Assembly (NCBI GenBank): GCA_034428935.1
Contig: DAOUHB010000142.1
Location: 1-57,433 of the forward strand
DNA: 57,433 nucleotides
Source: JAAYZQ01 sp034428935
Lineage (GTDB): Bacteria; Chloroflexota; Anaerolineae; JAAYZQ01
Direction: 5' to 3'
The notes under the pieces: generated by a model
Databases searched by the model: none
Seen by the model: the letters and a program-made list of their open reading frames with translations, nothing else
Told to the model about the DNA's origin: nothing
Made by a program: the position numbers and the translations under genes
Shown: in pieces, positions 49,664-56,282 of the stretch
Position numbering within the stretch: the first letter of the stretch is position 1
Layout of the letters: the number at the start of each line of letters is the position of its first letter

Positions 49664-50524
49664 CTAGAAGTATCGAGCGACGATGGGCCCGAGTTCCTCG
49701 ATCTTGGCCTGGGGGATCAGGTCCCGCCGGGTGATAAAGGCCGTCGCGAGGGCCTGACCGCAGTCGCAGGGCCGCTCGTTGCCGAGGAGCGGGACGAGCT
49801 CGGCAATGCTGCGCTTGGTCAGCGCAGCGTTGGCCATCAGGTTGGCGATGAGCATCTCGACGTTGACCGCTTCTTCCTCCTCGTGCCAGACGTCGTAATC
49901 GGTGACGTGGGCGATGGTCGCGTAGCAGATCTCGGCCTCGCGGGCCAACTGGGCCTCGGGCACGGCCGTCATCCCGATGATGTCCACGCCCCAGGAACGA
50001 TAGACCAGGCTTTCGCCTCGCGTGCTAAAGCGGGGCCCTTCGATGGTGATGAACGTGCCCCCCTCGTGTACCGTGCCTCCGGCCTTGCGGACTGCCTCGG
50101 CTGCGAGGCCTCTCAGGTGAGGGCAGAACGGCTCGGCGAAAGACAGGTGGGCCACCAGGCCATCGCCGAAAAAGCTGTAGGTGCGGTGCCTGGTGTTGTC
50201 ATAAATCTGATCGGGGATGACCACGTGCCGCGGCTGGTATTTTTCCTTCATGCTGCCGCAGGCACTGACCGAGATGATCCGCTCTACGCCCAGGCTTTTG
50301 AGAGCCCAGATGTTGGCGCGGTAGGGCACTTCGCCGGGCGTCAGCCTGTGGCCCCGGCCATGGCGGGGCAAGAAGGCGATGCGCATGTCCGACAGGCTGC
50401 CGATGACGATCCGATCCGACGGGTCGCCATAGGGAGTGGTCACGTGCCTCTCTTCCACGTCGGTCAAGGCCTCAATGTCGTACACGCCCGAGCCGCCGAT
50501 GACGGCCAGCTTGACCTCGTTCAT
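49664..50524 (-). CDS. mtnP: S-methyl-5'-thioadenosine phosphorylase
   Basis: 286 residues from the ATG at 50524 with AGGAGG upstream. The purine nucleoside phosphorylase fold has AVIGGSGVYD, PRHGRGHRLTPGEVPYRAN and TIEGPRFSTRGES. The base-binding segment VTDYDVWHEEEEAVNVE keeps the Asp of human-type MTAP, which fits adenine bases over hypoxanthine. It cleaves MTA to adenine and methylthioribose-1-phosphate. The ATG overlaps the exonuclease gene's TGA; the gene is last in the operon. Confidence 0.92.
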   Translation of the reverse strand: MNEVKLAVIGGSGVYDIEALTDVEERHVTTPYGDPSDRIVIGSLSDMRIAFLPRHGRGHRLTPGEVPYRANIWALKSLGVERIISVSACGSMKEKYQPRHVVIPDQIYDNTRHRTYSFFGDGLVAHLSFAEPFCPHLRGLAAEAVRKAGGTVHEGGTFITIEGPRFSTRGESLVYRSWGVDIIGMTAVPEAQLAREAEICYATIAHVTDYDVWHEEEEAVNVEMLIANLMANAALTKRSIAELVPLLGNERPCDCGQALATAFITRRDLIPQAKIEELGPIVARYF

Positions 50525-51345
50525 GCCGGTTCCTCCTCGTCGATGCTCACCGGTGACGCGCTGGCATAGGACGCTTCGGAAGCCAGGTCCAGGCACAGCT
50601 CCACCGGGCAGTGATCAGAGCCCGCCACATCGCTGCGAATGGACGCGCCGCCCACGGCTGACAGCAGGTCCTCTGTCACAAGGAAATAGTCGATGCGCCA
50701 GCCGACGTTTCGCGAGCGGGCATTGTGCAGGTTGCTCCACCAGGTGTATTCCCTGGCCTCGGGGTGCAGGTGGCGAAAGACGTCTACAAAGCCGCTCTGC
50801 AGCCAGCGGTCCAGGGTCTCGCGTTCCTCCGGCAAGAAGCCGGACGTTTTCTTGTTCTGGGTGGGCCGGGCCAGGTCGATGGGCTGGTGCGCGGTGTTCA
50901 GGTCGCCGCAGATGACCAGCCGCTTTCCCTGGCGCACGAGATCCTGGCAGTAGGCCAGGAGCGCCTCGTAGAATTCGAGCTTGAACTGCACGCGCTCGTG
51001 GCCGCGCTGTCCGCTGGGAAAGTAGGCGTTCACCAGCGTGAATCCCGGGTGCTCGGTCAGCAGGACGCGGCCTTCGTCGTCAAAGCGCCCCTCGCCAAAG
51101 CCATGCTGGACGGCCAGGGGCCGCTCCCGGCTGAGGGTGGCCACGCCGCTGTAACCCTTGCGTTGGCCGCAGTTCCAGGCGACGTGGTAGCCCCCGGCGA
51201 GGCGCATCTCCTCCGTAAGCTGTTCGGGCTGGATGCGTATTTCCTGGAGGCAAAGCACGTCGGGAGAGTCGGCCTGGAGCCATTCCCAGAAGCCGTTGCG
51301 CACGATGGAGCGCAGCCCGTTTACGTTCCACGACAGCAGGCGCAT
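50521..51345 (-). CDS. xthA: Exodeoxyribonuclease III
   Basis: 274 residues of the EEP nuclease fold. Landmarks are LLSWNVNGLRS at the N-terminus, LCLQEIR (catalytic Glu), GDLNTAHQPIDL (Asp, Asn), the central YTWWS segment and SDHCPVEL (Asp, His) near the end. It is an AP endonuclease/3' exonuclease in base-excision repair. Its place in an oxidoreductase operon, between a MoaD-like gene and mtnP with 0-3 base gaps, is unusual. Confidence 0.93.
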   Translation of the reverse strand: MRLLSWNVNGLRSIVRNGFWEWLQADSPDVLCLQEIRIQPEQLTEEMRLAGGYHVAWNCGQRKGYSGVATLSRERPLAVQHGFGEGRFDDEGRVLLTEHPGFTLVNAYFPSGQRGHERVQFKLEFYEALLAYCQDLVRQGKRLVICGDLNTAHQPIDLARPTQNKKTSGFLPEERETLDRWLQSGFVDVFRHLHPEAREYTWWSNLHNARSRNVGWRIDYFLVTEDLLSAVGGASIRSDVAGSDHCPVELCLDLASEASYASASPVSIDEEEPA

Positions 51346-51348
51346 GGC

Positions 51349-51549
51349 CTACCCACCACCGATGATGTGGATCACCTGCACCCGGTCGCCGTCGGCCACC
51401 GGGTGCAGGCCATGTTGCTCAGGCGGCACCATGACGCCGTTAATGGACACGGCCACGTAGTGGACGGTAAAGTTGCACGCCGCCAGGACGTCGTGCACCG
51501 TCATGCCTTCGTGCCAGGGCACGTCCCACTTGTCGTTGACGCGGATCAT
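51349..51549 (-). CDS. MoaD/ThiS-family sulfur carrier protein
   Basis: 66 residues of the beta-grasp fold ending in the di-glycine tail (VIHIIGGG), which is adenylated and thiocarboxylated in MoaD/ThiS proteins. It lies 21 bases downstream of the aldehyde oxidoreductase gene, so it probably delivers sulfur for the pterin dithiolene of that enzyme's cofactor. Such small carriers often accompany tungsten oxidoreductases. Confidence 0.88.
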   Translation of the reverse strand: MIRVNDKWDVPWHEGMTVHDVLAACNFTVHYVAVSINGVMVPPEQHGLHPVADGDRVQVIHIIGGG

Positions 51550-51570
51550 GGTCCTGCCGAGCCTGCGATC

Positions 51571-53766
51571 CTAGCCTCCGTGCTTTTCCACCAGCGCCAC
51601 GATGTCCGGGAAGTCAATCCCCAGGGCACGTACCGTCTCCAGGGTGGGAATGCCATTTGCATTCCATCCCCGCCGCGTGTAGACGGCGTCGATGAGCTTT
51701 TCGTACTCGCCCTCGCGGTGGCGCCGCAGGGCCAGGCGCTTTTCGGTCGTGGACATACCGGTGGGGTCGATGCCCACCAGCGTCTGCAACTGCTCGTCGT
51801 AGCGCTCGGCGCGGCTCTCGTACTCAACGTCGGTGACCGGTCCCATGGAACGGTAGGGGATGGCGTCGTGCTCGCGGGTGCCAAAGCCCATTTTCAGGTT
51901 GAACAGCCGCTGGAAGTTGTAGACGGCCTCGGACATGCGGACCAGATCCTCGCCGCTCTGGACGTCCTTGCGGCCGGTCATTCCCTTGAAAAGCGTCACA
52001 TAGTTTTCCGTGTGCTCCGGCACCTTGGCCGCGTCCAGACCCGAATAGCGGGTCCGGTTGTCGGCCGGCTCGACGTCGTTCCAGGGCAGCTTGCACAGGC
52101 CGTTGAGCCCGAACCAGGTGCGCCACATGGGGAAGTAGTGAAGAGCCTCCGCCTTGTCGGCAAAGGTCGGAATCTGGTTGTTGACGGCGTCCATAAAGAT
52201 CAGCCAGGCCTCGTCGTGCTGCGGGCCCTTGTTGGCCAGGCCGTACCCGGCCTGCTGGGCCAGCGATTCCTTGGTCACATACTCACTGTACTCCAGGCCC
52301 TTGGCCTCCATGCCAATGTCCTGCAGAAAATGCGGATCGCCGCCGTACTTTTCGGCAAAGAGCTTTTTCATGCGGCGGATGCCCTGGCCGATGACGGTGC
52401 CAAAGCCTTCACCGCGGGCCATCTGGTGCAGGGCTTCGAGCATGGCATCGGCGTTGCCAAAGTTCAGCGCCAGGCCGCCGGTGATCTCGGGGTTCAGAAT
52501 GCCCTCTTCGAAGCACTCCATGGCAAAGGCCACGGCCGTGGCGAAGGAGATCGTGTCGATGCCGTAGGCATCGCAATAGAAGTTGGCCTCCAGGACGGCC
52601 TCAGCGTCCCAGATGCCACAGTTCGCGCCGATGCCGGCCACGGTCTCGTACTCGGGGCCATCGACGCAGACCTTCTGGCCCTTGAACGGCCCACTGCGTA
52701 GCTCTAGCCCGCGGGCAAACTTGGCGCAGGCCATGGTGCAGCCGTACCAACAGCCGTCGGGGCCGCTGTAGTCAAAGTATTTTTGAAAGTGGGGAGAGTA
52801 TATCTTGTCCGCTTCGGGGTGGCTGCCGTAGCGGAAATTGTGCACCGGCAGGATATCATAGTCGTTCATGATCTTTTGCAGGTGGTTGGTCCCATCGACG
52901 CGCATCTGATACATGATGGGATCCTGCTTGTAGATCTCGCGGTGCATCCTGGACCCGGCCTCCTGGATGCTTGCCAGGTCCTCGGGCTGGTTGCTGTCGC
53001 CCGAGACCCCTTCATACTTGACCACCAGGGCCTTGACCTTTTTCTTGCGCAGCACCGTGCCAATGCCTCCCCGCCCGGCCTGTTTCAGGCGCGTTACCTG
53101 ACGGCGCGGATCGTAGAAGCTGAAATTGAGGCAGCCGATGAGGGTGTGCTCGGCACCGAGGCCGGCTGAGACGGACGAGATGCCCTGCTTTTCGGCGGGC
53201 GTGTTGCCCCAGAGAGCCACCACCTCTTCAGCCAGCTCGTTGCTGTTGACCGCCTCGTGGGGCGCGGCGATGATCTGGATCACTCCCTCGTTGCCGTCGA
53301 CAAAGACGATGACTTCTTCCTGGGCGATGCCCTGCACTTCTATGGCGTCCATACCCGAGAACTTGAGGAGGGGTCCATAATAGCCACCGACGTTGCTGTC
53401 CACCACGCTGCCGGTAAGGGGAGAAATGCTGACGGCAATGGACTTGCCGGTGCCCGGGTACTGGGTGATGCCGCCGATGGGCCCGGCCGCGATGACGACC
53501 TCGTTCTCGGGGCTGTCCCAGCGGGTGTTGCCGTTGACCGCGTTCCACAGCAGCCAGAGGTCAAACCCCCGGCCACCGATAAAGGTCCTTTTCATCTTCT
53601 CGTCGACGGGCTTGAGGGTGATGGTGTTCTTCGAGACGTCGACGTGCAGCGTCTGGCCGGCATAGCCCTTTTCGACCTGGGACGGCTCGTAGCGCAGCTC
53701 GGCCAGCACGCGATGGCCGGCCCTGAGTTCTTCCAGTCGTTCCTTGCTGATCTCCACTTTGTTCAT
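51571..53766 (-). CDS. Tungsten-type aldehyde ferredoxin oxidoreductase family protein
   Basis: 731 residues. The N-terminal pterin-binding domain is recognised by FIGGRGFDLWLLW, AAGPIGGITQYPGTGKS and SNVGGYYGPLLKFSG. The [4Fe-4S] ligands are Cys 339, 343, 347 (CX3CX3C) and Cys 558, slightly different from the CX2CX3C of Pyrococcus AOR. These enzymes oxidise aldehydes to acids using a W-bispterin and ferredoxin. About 100 residues longer than classical AOR. The polyferredoxin gene is nine bases upstream and a MoaD-like gene follows. The particular aldehyde or other substrate cannot be named. Confidence 0.92.
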   Translation of the reverse strand: MNKVEISKERLEELRAGHRVLAELRYEPSQVEKGYAGQTLHVDVSKNTITLKPVDEKMKRTFIGGRGFDLWLLWNAVNGNTRWDSPENEVVIAAGPIGGITQYPGTGKSIAVSISPLTGSVVDSNVGGYYGPLLKFSGMDAIEVQGIAQEEVIVFVDGNEGVIQIIAAPHEAVNSNELAEEVVALWGNTPAEKQGISSVSAGLGAEHTLIGCLNFSFYDPRRQVTRLKQAGRGGIGTVLRKKKVKALVVKYEGVSGDSNQPEDLASIQEAGSRMHREIYKQDPIMYQMRVDGTNHLQKIMNDYDILPVHNFRYGSHPEADKIYSPHFQKYFDYSGPDGCWYGCTMACAKFARGLELRSGPFKGQKVCVDGPEYETVAGIGANCGIWDAEAVLEANFYCDAYGIDTISFATAVAFAMECFEEGILNPEITGGLALNFGNADAMLEALHQMARGEGFGTVIGQGIRRMKKLFAEKYGGDPHFLQDIGMEAKGLEYSEYVTKESLAQQAGYGLANKGPQHDEAWLIFMDAVNNQIPTFADKAEALHYFPMWRTWFGLNGLCKLPWNDVEPADNRTRYSGLDAAKVPEHTENYVTLFKGMTGRKDVQSGEDLVRMSEAVYNFQRLFNLKMGFGTREHDAIPYRSMGPVTDVEYESRAERYDEQLQTLVGIDPTGMSTTEKRLALRRHREGEYEKLIDAVYTRRGWNANGIPTLETVRALGIDFPDIVALVEKHGG

Positions 53767-53775
53767 TGCGGCCTC

Positions 53776-54168
53776 CTAGTCCGGCAGGGTTTCTATCACG
53801 ATGGCACCCGTGGGGCACTCCTTGGCGCACAGGCCACAGGAGATGCACTTGAAGGGTTCCAGGTTGTCTTCGTGATAGTACATGGTCAGATTGGGGCAAA
53901 AGCCCACACACGAGAGGCAGCCCACGCACAGCTTCTTGTTGACGCGCACTACACCGGATTTGTCGCGGGATAACGCCTGCGTGGGGCAGACCTGGATGCA
54001 TTCGCCGCATTGGCTGCAGACGGCGAGGTCCCATTCGGCGTTCCCCAGGCTGGAGATGCGAATTGACGACTTGCGGTTGTCGATCTCCTTGAACCAGGCC
54101 TGGGAACAGACGTCTTCGCACAGGCGGCAACCGATGCAAAGCTCGTCGTGAGTGATCAGTACCTTCAT
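53776..54168 (-). CDS. Polyferredoxin-type electron carrier with four [4Fe-4S] motifs
   Basis: 130 residues with four cluster motifs: CIGCRLCEDVC, CSQCGECIQVCP, CVGCLSCVGFCP and CISCGLCAKECP, sixteen cysteines in all. It is probably the electron-transfer subunit of the aldehyde oxidoreductase encoded next, like the small subunit of AOR-type complexes. GGGGAG precedes the ATG. It is the first gene after an attenuator-like leader. Confidence 0.92.
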   Translation of the reverse strand: MKVLITHDELCIGCRLCEDVCSQAWFKEIDNRKSSIRISSLGNAEWDLAVCSQCGECIQVCPTQALSRDKSGVVRVNKKLCVGCLSCVGFCPNLTMYYHEDNLEPFKCISCGLCAKECPTGAIVIETLPD

Positions 54169-54276
54169 CGTTCACTCCCCTCTTTCTGTGGTAAAAAAAG
54201 AAAACGCTCTCCCCGCTGAGGCGAGAGCGACGAGGCCAGTACAAACGATCCGGCGTCCTTGCCGTCTCGCCTTCTG
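54169..54276 (-). promoter_or_regulatory. Attenuator/riboswitch-like leader of the aldehyde oxidoreductase operon
   Basis: From the predicted start near 54276 to the ferredoxin ATG there are about 108 bases. The early segment AGGCGAGA (54265-54272) is perfectly complementary to TCTCGCCT (54219-54226), which overlaps the rising arm of the terminator at 54192-54229. Pairing of these arms and formation of the terminator exclude each other. A small hairpin CGGC/GCCG lies between. The design is that of a transcription attenuator or riboswitch; the ligand is unknown, and I cannot match the known Moco RNA motif by eye. Confidence 0.65.
54192..54229 (-). terminator. Intrinsic terminator inside the aldehyde oxidoreductase leader
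   Basis: On the minus strand CGCTCTC pairs with GAGAGCG, with two more G-C pairs inside after one mismatch, followed by TTTTCTTTTTTT. It sits between the promoter at 54283-54311 and the ferredoxin gene, and would also stop read-through from the CoA-transferase genes. Confidence 0.85.
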
Positions 54277-54282
54277 CCAGGG

Positions 54283-54311
54283 ATTATACCCGAAAGCGGG
54301 ACAAAGGGCAA
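54283..54311 (-). promoter_or_regulatory. Promoter of the aldehyde oxidoreductase operon
   Basis: On the minus strand TTGCCC (54306-54311), 17 bp, TATAAT (54283-54288). It lies downstream of the CoA-transferase stop and upstream of the terminator, so it makes a leader transcript. Confidence 0.8.
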
Positions 54312-54356
54312 GTGAAGGATTTCTCCAGGCCAGGCTTACCAGGTGAACGCCGGCGT

Positions 54357-55124
54357 CTACTTGCCGAGGACCAGACCCGAGGGATCGATCTCGTGCAAAA
54401 CGCGCTGCTCTTCGGCCGTGGGCGGCTCGCTCTCGGGCACGTCGGCAGGCACGAGGATGGGGAACTCGCTGTTGGCCTGGATCTCGTCCACCGTCACGCC
54501 CGGGTGGCGTGCCAGGAGCATCATGCGTTTGCTGTCCTCGTCAAAGCCATAGACGCCCAACTGGCTGATGACGCGATAGGGCCCGCAGCCTGCCGGCAAA
54601 CCGACGCGCTCCCGGGCGCCCGGGCCGTCGAGGTAGCCGGGGGTGGTGACAAAGGGCAGTTTCTGCATGAATGTGCGCGTACTCTGGTTGCGCATGAGAT
54701 AGATCGTGCGCCAGCAAAACGAGCCGATGTCGTTGGCTCCCCCCGAGCCTGGCAGTCGCACCTTGGGTCGTTGCCAGTCGCCAAAGATGGTGGTATTCAG
54801 GTTGCCGTAGCCGTCGACGGCGGCCCCTCCCAGAAAGCCATAGTCGATGTAGCCTGCGCAGCAGGCCGACATGACGTCGTGCATGCTGGAGGCCAGGACG
54901 GCCTGGTGAAAGGTGCGGGCATCGCCCACCGAAACAGGCAGGGACGGGATCCGCGGGCCGACCCCGCCCGCTTCAAAGATGATCAGCAGACGCGGCGCGT
55001 GGGTGCGTTGGGCCAGCAGGGCGGCAATCATGGGCAGGCCCGTGCCGACAAAGACAGAGCGGTTGTCCTCCAGGAGCCGGGATGCCACGCAGGCCAGCAA
55101 CTCGGTCAGCGTAAAAGCGCCCAA
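54357..55124 (-). CDS. CoA-transferase subunit B (glutaconate/3-oxoacid type)
   Basis: 255 residues from a TTG start with GAGGAGG upstream. The family I CoA-transferase beta fold has FVGTGLPMIAA, IIFEAGGVGP (likely catalytic Glu) and PGSGGANDIGSF. Together with subunit A it transfers CoA between carboxylates. The acceptor is not predictable; glutaconate-type and cholesterol-ring-degradation-type enzymes share these motifs. It is 11 bases after the A subunit. Confidence 0.88.
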   Translation of the reverse strand: MGAFTLTELLACVASRLLEDNRSVFVGTGLPMIAALLAQRTHAPRLLIIFEAGGVGPRIPSLPVSVGDARTFHQAVLASSMHDVMSACCAGYIDYGFLGGAAVDGYGNLNTTIFGDWQRPKVRLPGSGGANDIGSFCWRTIYLMRNQSTRTFMQKLPFVTTPGYLDGPGARERVGLPAGCGPYRVISQLGVYGFDEDSKRMMLLARHPGVTVDEIQANSEFPILVPADVPESEPPTAEEQRVLHEIDPSGLVLGK

Positions 55125-55135
55125 GGTTCCTCCTC

Positions 55136-56131
55136 TTACATCAGCGGCAGCCGGCCCTCCTCGAGCTGCTGCAAGACTTGCATTCGCGCCAGGCCACCCA
55201 CGCGCTCCAGGTATTCATCAGGGCCGGAAACGCCCAGGACGTAGCGCTCCATGTACTCCCGTGTGCCCTCTTCCGTCTTGCTCATGCGCAGCCACTCGGC
55301 GATGTGCTCTTCGTCGAAAAAGTACTGATAGGGCATCTGGGCGGGATGGGCGCCAAAGGGAATGTGGCACACGGCATCGACCACGTAGTAGGGGATAGCG
55401 GTCAGGCGCGGGTTGCTGCGGATCTGCTCTTCGTCCACCACTTCTTCCGTGGTGAGAATGACCCGGCGGGCCGCGCGGGCCAGCTCAAAGTCCTCGACCA
55501 GGATGCCGTCGATCTGGGCGTTGCCGTAGCAGTCGCAGCGGGGCACGTGCAGCAAGGCCACGTCGGGGTAGGCAGCGGGGATGAGGACCACAGGCTTGCC
55601 CGACCAGGGATCGCGGGCTATCTTGCAGGCACTCTTGGCAAACGTGTCGGTGCCCAATAAGTTGCGAGACGGGACAAAGGGAACGCCCATCATGCCCGCC
55701 AGGAAACGCCACTGGTAGCCGGCGTTCGAGATCTCGGCCACCACCTGGACCTGGCCGCTTTCCACCGCCCGGCGCCCGCATGGTGACAGACCACGCATCT
55801 CGTGCCCGAAGGAGTAGGCACACTCGACCTTGCTCACGCAGCCCCCGCCGATGAGAATGTCGATGTCGTGTACAGCGGTCTTGCCGGCTATTGCCAGGTC
55901 GCGCCGCCCCTGGCGAATGATCTCGTAGAGCAGCGCCATGGGGGTGCGGATGTGACCAAAGCCGCCCAGGGCGACGTAGGCACCGTCGTGGACAAACAGC
56001 CGGACGGCATCGTGGACGGACATGCGTTTGTCCGTGAGGCCGCGCGGTTTGTGGTCGCGCACCCAGGCACGATTTTCGTCGGGGTCGTGCCAGCCCAACA
56101 GCTCTCCCTGGCCCTCGTCGAGAATCTCCAT
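55136..56131 (-). CDS. CoA-transferase subunit A (glutaconate/3-oxoacid type)
   Basis: 331 residues. The alpha-subunit landmarks are AVRLFVHDGAYVALGGFGHIRTP, GKTAVHDIDILIGGG and VLIPAAYPDVALLHV, and a DCYGNAQIDG segment matches the family. The long N-terminus and C-terminus fit glutaconate-type alpha chains. With the B subunit it forms the enzyme. Promoter not clear; a palindrome lies 28 bases upstream. Confidence 0.88.
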   Translation of the reverse strand: MEILDEGQGELLGWHDPDENRAWVRDHKPRGLTDKRMSVHDAVRLFVHDGAYVALGGFGHIRTPMALLYEIIRQGRRDLAIAGKTAVHDIDILIGGGCVSKVECAYSFGHEMRGLSPCGRRAVESGQVQVVAEISNAGYQWRFLAGMMGVPFVPSRNLLGTDTFAKSACKIARDPWSGKPVVLIPAAYPDVALLHVPRCDCYGNAQIDGILVEDFELARAARRVILTTEEVVDEEQIRSNPRLTAIPYYVVDAVCHIPFGAHPAQMPYQYFFDEEHIAEWLRMSKTEEGTREYMERYVLGVSGPDEYLERVGGLARMQVLQQLEEGRLPLM

Positions 56132-56158
56132 GCCACCTGCCTCGATTGCTCAGACTGT

Positions 56159-56176
56159 TCCGTGCGCGCTCGCACG
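56159..56176 (-). promoter_or_regulatory. Palindromic operator candidate upstream of the CoA-transferase genes
   Basis: TCCGTGCG (56159-56166) and CGCACGGA (56169-56176) are perfect 8-bp arms around 2 bases, ending 28 bases upstream of the subunit A start. It looks like a binding site for a dimeric repressor. No T tract, so not a terminator. Confidence 0.4.
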
Positions 56177-56226
56177 GATCTCTTGATCCCGGCGCCAGGC
56201 CGGCGGGCAAGGGGGGGCATTCGCAA

Positions 56227-56261
56227 GAGGCCGGGACACACCCATCAGTGCTCCCGGCCTC
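56227..56261 (-). terminator. Possible terminator after the C-terminal lipoprotein gene
   Basis: GAGGCCGGGA (56227-56236) pairs with TCCCGGCCTC (56252-56261), a perfect 10-bp stem with a 15-base loop, 22 bases beyond the lipoprotein stop. The following T tract is poor (TTGCG). Confidence 0.5.
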
Positions 56262-56282
56262 CTCTCGATGCGACTCGCTCGA

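Noticed and set aside
50725..52701. Long plus-strand open frame opposite xthA and the aldehyde oxidoreductase
   Set aside because: Both opposite-strand genes have full family motifs; the frame has no ribosome-binding site or recognisable domain.
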